Assembly: GCF_007004725.1 (NCBI RefSeq) | Contig: NZ_ML660162.1 | Location: 558,001 to 622,000, forward strand | Direction: 5' to 3' | DNA: 64,000 nt | From: Aliikangiella coralliicola | GTDB lineage: Bacteria > Pseudomonadota > Gammaproteobacteria > Enterobacterales > Kangiellaceae | Shown here: positions 45,876 to 59,523 of the stretch, one piece after another | Layout: every line of letters begins with the position of its first letter | How positions within the stretch are numbered: position 1 is the first letter of the stretch | Translations under genes and position numbers: made by a program | Notes under the pieces: generated by a model | What the model saw: only the letters and a program-made list of their open reading frames with translations | Told to the model about the DNA's origin: nothing | The model's database searches: none

Positions 45876-47780
45876 ATGGAAAAATTGATGATTTTTGACG
45901 AGAGTTTTGACGTTATTGTAGTTGGTGGTGGGCACGCCGGCACCGAAGCTGCACTTGCAGCAGCGCGCACTGGCGTGTCAACTTTGCTGATAACTCATAA
46001 TATCGAAACTTTAGGCCAGATGAGCTGCAATCCGGCCATTGGTGGAATTGGTAAAGGTCATCTGGTTAAAGAAGTGGATGCGATGGGCGGAATTATGGCG
46101 ACTGCCATTGATCACGCAGGAATTCATTTTCGAAAACTCAATGCCAGCAAAGGGCCTGCGGTCAGGGCAACGCGTGCTCAGGCTGACCGTACCTTGTATA
46201 AGAACTACGTCCGTAAAGCGCTGGAAACACAAGACAATTTACGTATTTTTCAACAGTCAGTTGACGATCTGATATTAGAGCAGGATCAAGTGGTTGGCGT
46301 GGTCACTCAAATGGGGCTGCGCTTCAACGCCAAAACGGTTGTTTTGACGGCCGGAACTTTTCTCGACGGTAAAATTCATATCGGATTATCTAACTATTCC
46401 GGCGGTAGAGCCGGTGATCCACCGTCAATTGGCCTATCTCAACGATTAAGAGAACTCCCTTTTCGAGTTGAACGGCTCAAAACAGGGACACCGCCGCGTA
46501 TCGATGCGCGAAGTATCAATTTTGAAGGGCTTGAACCACAGCATGGCGATACGCCGGTACCAGTGTTTTCTTTTTTTGGCTCTGCTTCTCAGCACCCGCG
46601 CCAGATCCCTTGTTATATTACTCACACTAACCTGCAAACCCACGAATTGATCAAAGGGGGGCTTGACCGTTCGCCCATGTTTAGTGGTGAAATTGAAGGG
46701 GTCGGCCCGCGTTATTGTCCCTCAATTGAAGACAAAGTGACCCGCTTTGCAGAACGAGATTCTCATCAGATCTTTATTGAACCAGAAGGGTTAGATACTC
46801 ACGAAGTGTATCCGAACGGTATTTCCACCAGCCTGCCGTTTGATGTCCAACTTGAATTTGTGCGTTCAATCAAAGGATTTGAAAACGCTCATATTACCCG
46901 ACCAGGTTATGCGATTGAGTATGATTATTTCGATCCACGAGAACTCAAGTCTTCTTTAGAGACAAAGCATATCGCAGGTTTATTTTTTGCCGGCCAAATC
47001 AATGGCACAACCGGTTATGAAGAAGCTGCGGCGCAAGGATTAATAGCCGGGCTCAACGCTGCGCTTCAAGTGCAAGGTAAGAGTGCCTGGTCACCTTCAC
47101 GGGAAGAAGCCTATATTGGCGTGATGATCGATGATTTGATCACCCGAGGTACCCAAGAACCCTATCGGATGTTTACATCTCGCGCAGAGTATCGTTTGTT
47201 ACTTAGAGAAGATAATGCTGATTTGCGACTCTCTCAAAAAGCGAATGAGTTAGGTTTATTAAGCGATCAAAAATGGCAATTGATTGCGAATAAGCGAGAC
47301 GCGATTGAGAACGAATTAGAGCGGATGAAAACTACCTGGGTTCACCATCAGTCGGAATCCGCAGACAAAATTAATCGTCACCTGGAAAAAGCGCTGTCTC
47401 ATGAGTACAGCCAACTGGATCTCTTAAAACGACCACAACTTAATTATCAACTATTGGAAGATTCAATTGATGGCGTTGGCCAGGGATTAAATGCTGATGT
47501 GAAAGAACAGGTTGAGATCCAGGCAAAGTATGCCGGCTATATCAATCGGCAAAAGGATGAAATTGAGAGAAACAAAAAGCAGCTCGATCTTCTCATTCCA
47601 GACAATATTGATTACTCATCTATCGGCGGCTTATCTGCTGAGATTGTTCAGAAACTGGAAACGACCAGACCAGAGACAATTGGCCAGGCCAGCAGAATTT
47701 CCGGGGTAACGCCGGCAGCGATCTCAATGTTGTTGATAACGATAAAAAAGCGCAGTGTCAAACTGTCTAAACAAGCTTGA
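45876..47780 (+). CDS. mnmG: tRNA uridine-5-carboxymethylaminomethyl modification enzyme MnmG
   Basis: A 634-residue FAD-dependent enzyme (GidA). The dinucleotide-binding motif is [17 protein letters not shown] (about 16-32), followed by [24 protein letters not shown] and [10 protein letters not shown]. Its helical C-terminal domain binds MnmE. ATG at 45876 or 45888 could be the start; the latter has GGA seven bases upstream. The stop overlaps the rsmG start. A 218-base gap upstream holds no gene and presumably the promoter. Confidence 0.97.
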   Translation: MEKLMIFDESFDVIVVGGGHAGTEAALAAARTGVSTLLITHNIETLGQMSCNPAIGGIGKGHLVKEVDAMGGIMATAIDHAGIHFRKLNASKGPAVRATRAQADRTLYKNYVRKALETQDNLRIFQQSVDDLILEQDQVVGVVTQMGLRFNAKTVVLTAGTFLDGKIHIGLSNYSGGRAGDPPSIGLSQRLRELPFRVERLKTGTPPRIDARSINFEGLEPQHGDTPVPVFSFFGSASQHPRQIPCYITHTNLQTHELIKGGLDRSPMFSGEIEGVGPRYCPSIEDKVTRFAERDSHQIFIEPEGLDTHEVYPNGISTSLPFDVQLEFVRSIKGFENAHITRPGYAIEYDYFDPRELKSSLETKHIAGLFFAGQINGTTGYEEAAAQGLIAGLNAALQVQGKSAWSPSREEAYIGVMIDDLITRGTQEPYRMFTSRAEYRLLLREDNADLRLSQKANELGLLSDQKWQLIANKRDAIENELERMKTTWVHHQSESADKINRHLEKALSHEYSQLDLLKRPQLNYQLLEDSIDGVGQGLNADVKEQVEIQAKYAGYINRQKDEIERNKKQLDLLIPDNIDYSSIGGLSAEIVQKLETTRPETIGQASRISGVTPAAISMLLITIKKRSVKLSKQA

Positions 47781-48427
47781 GTCAGACTGAGAGTATGCGA
47801 CAAATATTAATGCAAGGCGTTGAAAGCCTTCAACTTAATTTGACATCTCATCAGCTTGACCAATTAATGGAATTATTGACGGAATTGCTGAAGTGGAATA
47901 AGACGTTTAACTTAACGGCGATTACCGATGAAACGCAAGCACTGAAACTTCATTTGCTGGACAGTTTATCGATTGTGCCTTTTTGGCGTTTCCAAAAAAC
48001 GCTTGATGTTGGCACCGGTTCAGGGTTTCCTGGTTTGCCGCTGGCGATTGCGTTGCCGGACAAAGAATTTCACCTGTTAGACAGTAACAGCAAAAAGATA
48101 AGATTTATTCGTCAGCAAATTCATCACCTGAAGCTAAAGAATGTTGTTGCCCATCATTGTCGAATTGAGGCACATCAATTATCTGAAGATGAGCAAGGGT
48201 ATGATGCGATTGTCTCCCGAGCGTTTGCTTCCCTGGCCGATATGGTGGGAGCAACGCGTTCATTGTTAGCCGAAAACGGACGATGGATGGCAATGAAGGG
48301 TGTTTATTCGGAACAAGAAGTCGAGCAACTTCCGTCCTGGGCAAGGAAAGAGGATGTTTTGTCACTCAATATTCCCGGGCTTGACGTCGAAAGATGTTTA
48401 ATTGAATTGACCAAACGAAATGATTGA
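47777..48427 (+). CDS. rsmG: 16S rRNA (guanine527-N7)-methyltransferase
   Basis: A 216-residue SAM-dependent methyltransferase. The SAM motif is [16 protein letters not shown] (about 73-88), followed by [15 protein letters not shown] and the RAFASL block. It methylates N7 of G527 in 16S rRNA. A TTG start at 47777 overlaps the mnmG stop; an ATG at 47795 (210 residues) is equally plausible. It stands in the typical mnmG-rsmG-parA-parB order. Confidence 0.95.
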   Translation: MSQTESMRQILMQGVESLQLNLTSHQLDQLMELLTELLKWNKTFNLTAITDETQALKLHLLDSLSIVPFWRFQKTLDVGTGSGFPGLPLAIALPDKEFHLLDSNSKKIRFIRQQIHHLKLKNVVAHHCRIEAHQLSEDEQGYDAIVSRAFASLADMVGATRSLLAENGRWMAMKGVYSEQEVEQLPSWARKEDVLSLNIPGLDVERCLIELTKRND

Positions 48428-48451
48428 TCCCAGCGTCGATCAATCTATAAT
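48424..48451 (+). promoter_or_regulatory. parAB promoter
   Basis: TTGATC (48424-48429) and TATAAT (48446-48451) are 16 bases apart, just after rsmG. A 200-base leader would precede parA. The remaining gap holds no visible gene. Confidence 0.55.
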
Positions 48452-48653
48452 GGATCGCTCGCCGATCAATTTTTAACGCAGCGATAACAAGGTAATTCAT
48501 AAAAGTATTTTAAAAACAAAGAGTTAGGCTGTAGAGCTCTTGTGTTTACTAAATAACCTGATTACCCAATAAAAATGACAACCGTCAGGTAAAACGATTG
48601 TGCAGGAAATAAACCGCGGAGATTAAACCGCAGAACTGGAGCCGAGGTATCTT

Positions 48654-49439
48654 GTGGGCAAAATCATAGCAGTCACCAATCAGAAAGGTGGTGTCGGTAA
48701 AACAACAAGCAGTATTAATATTGCTGCGTCCCTGGCGGCGACCAAGCGTAAAGTATTACTTGTTGATTTGGATCCACAAGGGAATGCCAGTAGCGGATGT
48801 GGAGTTGATAAAGAAGAATTAGAATTTCATGTTCTTGATGTGTTAATGGGGGAGCGCCCTATTAGCGATTGTGTGATTAATGCAGAACAGGCGGGAATTT
48901 TCGTATTGCCGACAAATTCAGATCTTGCATCTGCGGAAGCACACCTACTCAATATGGAAAATAAAGAGTCTCGCCTGAAACAGGCATTGCTTTCCATTAA
49001 AGATCAATATGACTATGTTTTCATCGATTGCCCGCCTTCACTCAGCATATTAACTGTTAATGCACTCGTTGCCGCTGATAGCGTTATGATTCCTATGCAA
49101 TGTGAGTATTATGCGCTTGAAGGATTGAGTGCACTTTTACGAACTGTTCAACAAATTACTGAGCACGTTAACCCCAATCTTGAAATCGAAGGTATTCTTC
49201 GAACCATGTACGACCCGAGAAATCGCCTTGCAATTGAAGTTTCCGGACAACTGCATGAACATTTTGGTGATAAAGTTTATCGAACAGTCATTCCACGTAA
49301 TGTCCGTTTAGCAGAAGCTCCCAGCTATGGATTGCCTGCCCTTTTATACGATCGCTTGTCACGTGGCGCCAAAGCTTACCTGGCTTTAGCTGGAGAAATG
49401 ATTCGCCGCCAAGAGTCGATGGCTGGATCTGCCGCTTAA
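48654..49439 (+). CDS. parA: Chromosome partition ATPase ParA (Soj)
   Basis: A 261-residue ParA/MinD-type ATPase with the deviant Walker A KGGVGKTTSSINIAASLA (about 11), VLLVDLDPQGNAS (A') and VFIDCPPSLSILTVNAL (B). It starts at a GTG (48654), as in many relatives. It forms nucleoid-bound dimers that move ParB-parS complexes; two parS sites lie in recF of this window. parB follows after 46 bases. Confidence 0.97.
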   Translation: MGKIIAVTNQKGGVGKTTSSINIAASLAATKRKVLLVDLDPQGNASSGCGVDKEELEFHVLDVLMGERPISDCVINAEQAGIFVLPTNSDLASAEAHLLNMENKESRLKQALLSIKDQYDYVFIDCPPSLSILTVNALVAADSVMIPMQCEYYALEGLSALLRTVQQITEHVNPNLEIEGILRTMYDPRNRLAIEVSGQLHEHFGDKVYRTVIPRNVRLAEAPSYGLPALLYDRLSRGAKAYLALAGEMIRRQESMAGSAA

Positions 49440-49485
49440 AGGGATTAACTCGCTTAACAAAAAATTATTCGATTAGAGAATTTTA

Positions 49486-50367
49486 ATGAAAAAAAAACTT
49501 GGTCGTTCACCACTTGATGCCTTCCTGAGTAAACCGCAAAAAGATCAAAAAGGTGAAGCCGCTGAAAGTGCGATTCCTAAAGGGGAATTACAAAAACTGC
49601 CTGTAGAGTTATTGCAACCCGGTCAATATCAACCTCGAAAAATAATGACCGACGATGCACTTGAAGAATTAGCAAGTTCTATTAAGGCTCAGGGAATTAT
49701 TCAGCCTGTTGTTGTTAGATCAATCGGCAAAGACAAATACGAAATTATTGCCGGTGAACGCCGTTGGCGCGCTTCGCAAATTGCTCAGTTAGACGAGATC
49801 CCTTGTCTGGTTAAACAAATCCCTGATGAAGCCGCGATTGCGATGGCTTTGATTGAAAATATTCAGCGAGAAGATCTGAATGCCATGGAAGAAGCGGTGG
49901 CGTTGCAACGATTAATGCAAGAATTTAGTTTAACTCATCAACAGACTGCTGATGCAGTTGGCAAAAGCCGAACCACTGTTACTAACTTACTGCGATTGTT
50001 AAGTTTAACGGAACCTTGTCGAGTGATGCTAGAACGCGGCGATCTGGAAATGGGTCATGCGAGAGCTTTATTATCATTGCCTGGCGATGAACAGACACTG
50101 GTTGCTCGAACGGTTGTTTCAAAAGAGTTGACGGTAAGAGAAACTGAAAAACTGGTGCGTAAACACCTTTCACCAATTAAACCCAAAAACAAGACGGAAA
50201 CGGCTGATCCACATATCGAACAGCTTGAAAGAGCTATTGGCGATAAAATTGGCGCGCCGATATCTATTCAGCACGGAAACAAAGGTAAAGGTAAAATATC
50301 GATTCAGTATAATAGTCTGGATGAACTCGATGGTATTTTGCGACACATGGGAATAGAGCAACTTTAA
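49486..50367 (+). CDS. parB: Chromosome partition protein ParB (Spo0J)
   Basis: A 293-residue ParB CTPase/DNA-binding protein. The N-terminal CTP-binding ParB domain (about 38-130) includes GQYQPRK, IIAGERRWRAS and ENIQREDLNAMEEA. The central HTH (about 145-205) has LTHQQTADAVGKSRTTVTNLLRLL. The C-terminal part is a dimerisation domain. The N-terminal KKLGRSPLDAFL stretch should stimulate ParA. It binds the parS sites at 36096 and 36732. A strong terminator follows. Confidence 0.97.
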   Translation: MKKKLGRSPLDAFLSKPQKDQKGEAAESAIPKGELQKLPVELLQPGQYQPRKIMTDDALEELASSIKAQGIIQPVVVRSIGKDKYEIIAGERRWRASQIAQLDEIPCLVKQIPDEAAIAMALIENIQREDLNAMEEAVALQRLMQEFSLTHQQTADAVGKSRTTVTNLLRLLSLTEPCRVMLERGDLEMGHARALLSLPGDEQTLVARTVVSKELTVRETEKLVRKHLSPIKPKNKTETADPHIEQLERAIGDKIGAPISIQHGNKGKGKISIQYNSLDELDGILRHMGIEQL

Positions 50368-50391
50368 GTTGTTCCAACAATTTAATTTACA

Positions 50392-50414
50392 GGGGCTTTT
50401 ATAAGCCCTTTTTT
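50392..50414 (+). terminator. parAB terminator
   Basis: GGGCTT (50393-50398), a four-base loop and AAGCCC (50403-50408) form a perfect stem followed by six T. It ends the parAB transcript 25 bases after the parB stop. Confidence 0.9.
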
Positions 50415-50516
50415 ATTTGAGCAAATTAATGGAAAAAATTGCTCACAAATTTTATCTATCACCGGAATCAATAATTGGAATGAAAACCGGTGTGAAAATT
50501 AAAGGTTAATTGATAG

Positions 50517-51617
50517 ATGTTTGTAGATAACCTGACTGAACTCCAATCGCTTGAGTCCTGGTCTACGCGAAAGACAACGGCGATCTGCGTTAATGTGATC
50601 GAAGAAACTCATGACGTTAAAACATTTCAGTTTAAAACAGAGCAAGCGCAGTTGTTTCATTTTAAACCAGGACAATTTATCGGTATTCAGGTCACTATTG
50701 ACGGAGAAAGGCATAACCGCTCCTACACTATCGCTTCTTCCCCTACTCGCCCCCATGTGCTGGAATTAACCGTCAAGTTAGACCCGGCTGGCAGTGTTTC
50801 GCCATGGTTGCATCAAAATATTAAAGTCGGCTCATCATTAGAGTTGCGTGGACCTGCCGGTCGATTTAACTGTATGGATATAAAATCGAATAAAGTACTG
50901 TTGATTTCCGCGGGTTCAGGGATCACACCGGTAATGTCCATGGCCAGGTTTTGGTGCGATCAATCAGCTGATAAAGACATACATTTTGTCAATTGGTCCC
51001 GCTCGGTGCAGGATATTATTTTTCGGCGAGAGTTGGCGTTGCTCGATCATCAGCATGCTAATTTTAATCTGGAAGTTGTGTGCACCAAACCAGGATTAAC
51101 TGAAAATTGGCTAGGTAGACGTGGCCGATTAAATAAAAATTTATTGTTAGATATTGTTCCTGATCTCCACGAGCGAACTATTTTTTGTTGTGGACCTGAA
51201 GGATTTATGGAACAGCTGAAAACCTGTTTGCAGCAGCTCGACTTTGATATGAGCCAGTATCATGATGAAACTTTTGATCCCGGTGGAAAGAAAAAATCCA
51301 AACTTGCAGCTGAAAAAGTTGAAGCTCAAAAAATGCGAGATGAAAAACCTGACGGACCATTTAATCTGACTTTTAAGAAAACAGGTAAAACAGTGATCGT
51401 AGAAGCGGACGAAATTTTATTGGAAAGAATTGAAGCTGAAGGTATCGCTATAGAGTCAGCTTGTCGCGCTGGAAATTGTGGCTGTTGTCAGGTTAAAAAA
51501 TTGTCCGGTGACACCAACACGGTAAATGAGATCGGTTTACATTCAGAGCGAAAGCAAGAAAACTTCATTCTAACCTGTACTACGCGGCTAGAATCAGATG
51601 TGGAACTTGATATTTAA
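50517..51617 (+). CDS. Hcr-like NAD(P)H oxidoreductase with C-terminal 2Fe-2S ferredoxin domain
   Basis: A 366-residue electron-transfer protein. The FAD-binding domain covers about 20-120 (RSYTIASSP flavin motif). The NAD-binding domain covers about 125-240 (ISAGSGITPVMSM, FCCGPEGFM). A plant-type 2Fe-2S ferredoxin domain covers about 280-366, with cysteines in CRAGNCGCCQVKK and LTC. The layout matches Hcr, the reductase of the hybrid cluster protein, and related oxygenase reductases. No hcp gene is seen here, so the partner is unknown. It has its own promoter region downstream of the parB terminator. Confidence 0.85.
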   Translation: MFVDNLTELQSLESWSTRKTTAICVNVIEETHDVKTFQFKTEQAQLFHFKPGQFIGIQVTIDGERHNRSYTIASSPTRPHVLELTVKLDPAGSVSPWLHQNIKVGSSLELRGPAGRFNCMDIKSNKVLLISAGSGITPVMSMARFWCDQSADKDIHFVNWSRSVQDIIFRRELALLDHQHANFNLEVVCTKPGLTENWLGRRGRLNKNLLLDIVPDLHERTIFCCGPEGFMEQLKTCLQQLDFDMSQYHDETFDPGGKKKSKLAAEKVEAQKMRDEKPDGPFNLTFKKTGKTVIVEADEILLERIEAEGIAIESACRAGNCGCCQVKKLSGDTNTVNEIGLHSERKQENFILTCTTRLESDVELDI

Positions 51618-51656
51618 CTTTAAAGTGAAATCTTGCAGTAAGCAACATGTTGCGAG

Positions 51657-52373
51657 ATGGCTCAAGGGAAAAGCAAAATGAAATATAAAGAGGTGGTTGC
51701 CCGACTTGAGAAATTAGCAAATGCTGAAGTCATTGAAAAATCAAAAAGGTTTTTTAAGTCTGGCAAAGGAGATTATGGCGAACACGATCTTCTATTGGGA
51801 ATTACCGTACCTCAATTAAGAGAACAGGTAAAATTACTGAAACCACTAGAATTGTCATTGTGCGAATCTTTATTAAACAACGATTATCATGAAATTCGCA
51901 TGTTTGCTTTATTAATGTTGGTTGAATTATATAAAGCGAAGGACGAAAAGCTTAAAAATGCGGTGTTCGAAACCTACCTAAATAATACGCAGCGTATTAA
52001 CAACTGGGATTTAGTTGATTGTTCTGCCTCTAAAATAGTTGGAGCACATTTATTTGAAGGTGACAGGAAGCCACTCTACCAATTAGCTAAATCTAATCTT
52101 CTTTGGGAGCGGCGAATTGCCATTGTTTCAACTCACTTCTTTATCAGACAAAATGATTTTAACGACACACTTAAATTAGCCAAGGTGCTCATTAATGATC
52201 AGGAAGATCTTATGCACAAAGCGGTTGGGTGGATGCTAAAAGAAGTTGGTAAACGGGAAGAATCCATTTTGACCGAGTTTCTAGACAAAAACTATCAAAA
52301 CATGCCCAGAACAATGTTGCGAACTTCGATTGAAAAACTCCCCAAAACGATGAAAGAATCTTATCAGAAGTAA
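51657..52373 (+). CDS. AlkD-like DNA alkylation repair protein
   Basis: A 238-residue all-helical HEAT-like repeat protein of the AlkD DNA glycosylase family. Typical blocks are GITVPQLREQVK, NDYHEIRMFALLMLV, INNWDLVDCSASKIVG (with the conserved W-D pair), LWERRIAIVSTHFFI and DLMHKAVGWMLKEVGKR. Family members remove bulky or positively charged alkylated bases. It follows the reductase gene by 40 bases. Confidence 0.88.
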   Translation: MAQGKSKMKYKEVVARLEKLANAEVIEKSKRFFKSGKGDYGEHDLLLGITVPQLREQVKLLKPLELSLCESLLNNDYHEIRMFALLMLVELYKAKDEKLKNAVFETYLNNTQRINNWDLVDCSASKIVGAHLFEGDRKPLYQLAKSNLLWERRIAIVSTHFFIRQNDFNDTLKLAKVLINDQEDLMHKAVGWMLKEVGKREESILTEFLDKNYQNMPRTMLRTSIEKLPKTMKESYQK

Positions 52374-52777
52374 TAGTGATAACAGATTAGTAGCGACGCC
52401 GATCGTTAAGCCTGGCAATGGCTCCGGTTTTTATCAAAAAACGCTAGCTATCACGTATCAAACAAGCAATCTGAATACCGCGCAATCGAATTTGATTATG
52501 ACGCTACGCCACAACCTTTGTATTCAAAATTGGTAAAATCAACAAATCATCATTTTTTAATCTTTTTGTAATCACTGGTTATTCTCTGGTTAAAAATTAC
52601 ACTTCGTTCCAATGTACTTAGAAAGCCCGAAGAAACTAGACAACATTCCCTTTAATAACATGAGCTTATCGTTTTCGATAATTAGCATTACTCAACTTAA
52701 TATGGCAATCAGAATTAGAACATAGCCGGTTGGTTGTAAATAAGCATAATTTACGCTGAATTAAAGCGGCTGATCAC
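52374..52777. other. Intergenic region without recognised gene
   Basis: About 400 bases between the AlkD-like gene and the atp promoter. It is AT-rich, with stop codons in all frames at short intervals. I see no RNA gene, terminator with a clear T-run, or repeat in it. Confidence 0.6.
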
Positions 52778-52806
52778 TTGCCAATAAAGGCATTGATCTC
52801 TATAAT
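52778..52806 (+). promoter_or_regulatory. atp operon promoter
   Basis: TTGCCA (52778-52783) and TATAAT (52801-52806) are separated by exactly 17 bases, one mismatch from consensus overall. The leader of about 100 bases before atpI is G/C-richer (GCGCGGCTGAAGCCGGCG). This is the only good sigma-70 match before the nine-gene operon. Confidence 0.75.
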
Positions 52807-52914
52807 TTGCGCCGCATTTAAATGGTTGTTTTTTGCGCGGCTGAAGCCGGCGTAAAGGGCCAATCGAAAGGTCCGGGTTGTATTGAGGCGAAATTTGCTG
52901 AGAAATTTTGATAT

Positions 52915-54130
<1,216 letters not shown>

Positions 54131-54176
54131 TTAATACTTTTAATTAATAACTTTAAACTTAACTATTCCTAATTAG

Positions 54177-54452
<276 letters not shown>

Positions 54453-54499
54453 TCACCCTCAAAGTCTTTAAATTTAACCGACATTAAGAGGAGATTGCC

Positions 54500-54970
54500 G
54501 TGGATATAAATGCAACCCTGTTTGGCCAGACGATAGCGATGATTTTTTTCGTCTGGTTCACAATGAAATACATTTGGCCATTGCTAGATGCGGCTATCAC
54601 TGAGCGTCAAGATAAAATCCGAGAAGGTTTGGAAGCTGCAGATAAAAGCCAGCACGATTTAGAGTTGGCTAAGAAGCATGCTGCTGAAACTATGCGTGAA
54701 GCCAAAGAAAAAGCGGCCGAGTTGTTAGAGCAAGCGAAAAAGCGCCACGCTGAAATCGTAGATTCTGCAAAAGATGATGCGCGCAGCGAAGCGAATAAAA
54801 TTATCGCCGGTGCTCATGCAGAGATCGAACAAGATGTTCATCGTGCTCGGGAAGAACTGCGCAAGCAAGTTTCTGTGTTAGCTTTAGCTGGCGCTGAAAA
54901 AATTCTTCAACGCAATATCGATGCATCTGCGCAAGCAGATATTCTTGATAGCTTAGTTGCTGAACTTTAA
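54500..54970 (+). CDS. atpF: ATP synthase Fo subunit b
   Basis: A 156-residue peripheral-stalk subunit with one N-terminal membrane helix (about 5-27) and a long amphipathic coiled coil rich in A, E, K and R. The start is a GTG (54500) preceded by GAGGAG. The length is exactly that of E. coli b. Confidence 0.96.
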   Translation: MDINATLFGQTIAMIFFVWFTMKYIWPLLDAAITERQDKIREGLEAADKSQHDLELAKKHAAETMREAKEKAAELLEQAKKRHAEIVDSAKDDARSEANKIIAGAHAEIEQDVHRAREELRKQVSVLALAGAEKILQRNIDASAQADILDSLVAEL

Positions 54971-54988
54971 CCGAAATGAAGGTGGCCC

Positions 54989-55525
54989 ATGGCTGAATTA
55001 ACAACATTAGCAAGACCATACGCAAAAGCAGCGTTTGAGCATGCATTAGAAGCAAAGCGACTGGCTGAATGGTCAGATATGCTGGGCTTTGCAGCTAGCG
55101 TGATTAGCGATGAGTCGATGCAACAGCTATTAACGAGCCCTCATTTTACTAAAGAAGATCAAAGAGACGCGATGCTTAAGGTGTGTCAGGATAAGTTGGA
55201 TGATAAAGGCACCAACTTTATTAAACTATTGGCACGAAATGGGCGACTCTTGGCTTTACCTGAAATCGAAGTGTTATTTAACTTTTTGCGTAGCGAGTTT
55301 GAAAAAACAATAGACGCGCAAATCACTTCAGCGACAGAGTTAAATGAGCAGCAAATCACTCAACTAAAAGAAAAATTGGCGGCAAAGCTTGGCCGACAAA
55401 TTGAAGTGAGCGTTGATGTTGACGCAGAACTTCTGGGTGGTTTGATTATTCAAGCAGAAGATTTAGTGATTGATGGTTCAGTCCGCGGTAAGCTGGCTAA
55501 ATTGTCTGACACTCTAAACGTATAA
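54989..55525 (+). CDS. atpH: ATP synthase F1 subunit delta
   Basis: A 178-residue stalk subunit. It starts with the family pattern TLARPYAKAAFEHA and ends with LLGGLIIQAEDLVIDGSVRGKLAKLS. It links subunit b to the alpha/beta head. It lies 18 bases after atpF and 12 before atpA. Confidence 0.96.
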   Translation: MAELTTLARPYAKAAFEHALEAKRLAEWSDMLGFAASVISDESMQQLLTSPHFTKEDQRDAMLKVCQDKLDDKGTNFIKLLARNGRLLALPEIEVLFNFLRSEFEKTIDAQITSATELNEQQITQLKEKLAAKLGRQIEVSVDVDAELLGGLIIQAEDLVIDGSVRGKLAKLSDTLNV

Positions 55526-55537
55526 GGAACACAGAGC

Positions 55538-57085
55538 ATGAGCATGCAACTGAATCCATCAGAAATTAGTGAATTAATCAGACAAAGAATCAACGACTTT
55601 GAAGTTGTGTCTGAAGCGCGAAACGAAGGTACTATTGTTAGTGTATCTGACGGTATCTTAAAAATTCATGGCCTTGCGGAAGTTATGCAAGGTGAGATGA
55701 TTGAATTACCTGGCGGAAAATACGGCCTGGCACTAAACCTTGAGCGTGATTCGGTTGGTGCGGTAGTTTTAGGTGATTATTCTGACATTGTAGAAGGTCA
55801 AAAAGCCAAATGTACCGGTCGTATTCTTGAAGTACCAACAGGTGAGTCCTTGCTTGGCCGCGTTGTTGACGCACTAGGTAATCCAATCGACGGTAAAGGC
55901 CCAATTGAAACTGCAACTTACTCTCCTGTAGAAAAAGTCGCACCGGGTGTAATCGCTCGTCAATCGGTTGATCAACCAGTTCAAACTGGATATAAATCTG
56001 TCGACGCGATGATTCCTGTTGGTCGAGGTCAACGTGAGTTGATCATCGGAGACCGTCAGACTGGTAAGACAGCTTTAGCTGTTGATGCAATCATCAACCA
56101 GAAAGGCACCGGTGTAAAATGTATTTATGTTGCTGTTGGTCAAAAAGCATCAACAATTGCTAACATCGTACGTAAGCTTGAAGAGCACGGCGCAATGGCT
56201 CACACTATTGTTGTTGCAGCGGCGGCTTCAGATTCTGCGGCACTACAATTTATCGCACCATTCTCTGGTTGTACCATGGGTGAATATTTCCGTGATAACG
56301 GTGAAGATGCGTTAATTGTTTATGATGATTTAACCAAGCAAGCTTGGGCTTATCGTCAAATCTCCTTGTTACTTCGTCGTCCGCCTGGACGTGAAGCTTA
56401 TCCTGGTGACGTATTCTACTTGCATTCTCGTCTACTTGAGCGTGCTGCGAGAATTAATGCTGAGCATGTTGAGAAGATTACTGACGGTCGAGTTAAAGGT
56501 AAAACTGGTTCTTTAACTGCGCTTCCAATTATCGAAACTCAAGCGGGTGACGTATCAGCGTTTGTACCAACAAACGTAATCTCTATCACTGACGGTCAGA
56601 TTTTCCTTGAAACTGATTTATTTAATGCGGGTATCCGCCCTGCGGTTAACGCGGGTCTTTCGGTATCTCGTGTTGGTGGCGCAGCGCAAACTAAAATTAT
56701 CAAGAAACTGGGTGGTGGTGTTCGTTTGGCACTTGCACAGTATCGTGAATTGGCGGCATTCGCTCAGTTTGCATCGGATCTTGATGACGCGACTCGTGAG
56801 CAGTTAGAGCACGGTCAGCGAGTGACTGAATTAATGAAACAAAACCAATACGCACCGATGTCTGTTGCGCAAATGGCTGTTTCATTATTTGCAGCTGAAG
56901 AAAAACACTTAACTGATATTGAGTTAAACAAAATTCAGGATTTTGAGTCGGCATTACAAGACCATATGGGAAGCAATGAAAAAGCCTTGATGGATAAAAT
57001 CAACGAAACTTGTAATTACAACGACGAAATTAAAGCTGAGTTAGATGCTGCAATTCGTAAGTTTAAAGAAACTGCTACTTGGTAG
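55538..57085 (+). CDS. atpA: ATP synthase F1 subunit alpha
   Basis: A 515-residue subunit with a non-catalytic nucleotide site. Walker A is [11 protein letters not shown] (about 169), Walker B is [12 protein letters not shown], and the ATPase alpha/beta signature [10 protein letters not shown] is present. It follows atpH by 12 bases. Confidence 0.98.
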   Translation: MSMQLNPSEISELIRQRINDFEVVSEARNEGTIVSVSDGILKIHGLAEVMQGEMIELPGGKYGLALNLERDSVGAVVLGDYSDIVEGQKAKCTGRILEVPTGESLLGRVVDALGNPIDGKGPIETATYSPVEKVAPGVIARQSVDQPVQTGYKSVDAMIPVGRGQRELIIGDRQTGKTALAVDAIINQKGTGVKCIYVAVGQKASTIANIVRKLEEHGAMAHTIVVAAAASDSAALQFIAPFSGCTMGEYFRDNGEDALIVYDDLTKQAWAYRQISLLLRRPPGREAYPGDVFYLHSRLLERAARINAEHVEKITDGRVKGKTGSLTALPIIETQAGDVSAFVPTNVISITDGQIFLETDLFNAGIRPAVNAGLSVSRVGGAAQTKIIKKLGGGVRLALAQYRELAAFAQFASDLDDATREQLEHGQRVTELMKQNQYAPMSVAQMAVSLFAAEEKHLTDIELNKIQDFESALQDHMGSNEKALMDKINETCNYNDEIKAELDAAIRKFKETATW

Positions 57086-57096
57086 TTTTTTGTGGT

Positions 57097-57150
57097 GAGG
57101 GGCTGAATTTATTCTTCCCTCCCCTCTAACCCTTTTCTTATGTGAAAGGG
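57097..57150 (+). other. Two hairpins in the atpA-atpG gap
   Basis: GAGGGG (57097-57102) pairs with CCCCTC (57121-57126), and CCCTTT (57130-57135) pairs with AAAGGG (57145-57150). The sequence CTTCCCTCCCCTCTAACCCTTTT resembles the repeat cluster at 15671-15783. The 103-base gap is unusually long for this operon. It could be a repeat insertion that tunes mRNA stability between atpA and atpG. Confidence 0.45.
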
Positions 57151-57188
57151 TGAAATTGAAACGTTAACTAAATTACTGGGAACAGTCT

Positions 57189-58049
57189 ATGGCGGTCGGA
57201 AAAGAAATTCGTACCAAGATTGGAAGTATTCAAAATACTCAGAAAATTACCAGTGCGATGGAAATGGTTGCTGCGAGTAAAATGCGTAAAGCGCAAGATC
57301 GTATGGAAGCAACCAAACCTTATGCTGAAAAAATCCGTGGTGTTATCGGACACCTGGGTATGGGGCACACTGAGTATAAACATCCTTACATCATTGACCG
57401 AGAAGTGAAGCGTGTTGGTTTTATCATCGTTTCGACTGATCGTGGATTATGTGGTGGCTTAAATACTAACCTTTTTAAAGATGCTTTGAAGTCAATGCAA
57501 CAGTGGCAAGAACAAGACGTAGAAATTGATCTATGTTTAATTGGTTCAAAAGCTGCTGGTTTCTTCAGTCGTTTTGGTGGCAATGTTGTCGCTAAAACAT
57601 CTCATCTGGGTGATGCACCAACAGTTACCGATCTTATCGGTACCGTGAAAGTCATGTTGGATTCTTTTGATGAAGGCCGAATTGACCGTTTATTTCTCGT
57701 CCACAATGAATTTGTCAATACAATGACTCAAGAGCCTCGAGTTCATCAACTTCTTCCTGTCGAGAAAAATGAAGAAGATGAACTAAAGCATCACTGGGAT
57801 TATATATACGAGCCAGATGCTAAAGAGCTTTTAGATGTGTTATTAGTTCGCTACATCGAGTCTCAGGTTTATCAAGGTGTTGTAGATAATATTGCATGTG
57901 AGCAAGCCTCACGAATGGTTGCGATGAAAGCAGCAACCGACAACGCCGGTGATATTATTGATGACTTGCAACTTATTTATAATAAGGCTCGTCAGGCGGC
58001 TATTACTCAGGAAATCTCAGAAATTATTGGTGGGGCTGCGGCAGTATAA
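57189..58049 (+). CDS. atpG: ATP synthase F1 subunit gamma
   Basis: A 286-residue central-shaft subunit with N- and C-terminal coiled-coil helices. It begins [20 protein letters not shown], contains [11 protein letters not shown] and ends with the family block [19 protein letters not shown]. It rotates within the alpha/beta hexamer. Confidence 0.97.
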   Translation: MAVGKEIRTKIGSIQNTQKITSAMEMVAASKMRKAQDRMEATKPYAEKIRGVIGHLGMGHTEYKHPYIIDREVKRVGFIIVSTDRGLCGGLNTNLFKDALKSMQQWQEQDVEIDLCLIGSKAAGFFSRFGGNVVAKTSHLGDAPTVTDLIGTVKVMLDSFDEGRIDRLFLVHNEFVNTMTQEPRVHQLLPVEKNEEDELKHHWDYIYEPDAKELLDVLLVRYIESQVYQGVVDNIACEQASRMVAMKAATDNAGDIIDDLQLIYNKARQAAITQEISEIIGGAAAV

Positions 58050-58096
58050 CTGCGGTAACAAGCCAGAGATTTTTAGTTAACGAATTTAAAGATTAA

Positions 58097-59494
<1,398 letters not shown>

Positions 59495-59523
59495 ACTGAG
59501 CTTAAGAACCTAGGAAATTGGAT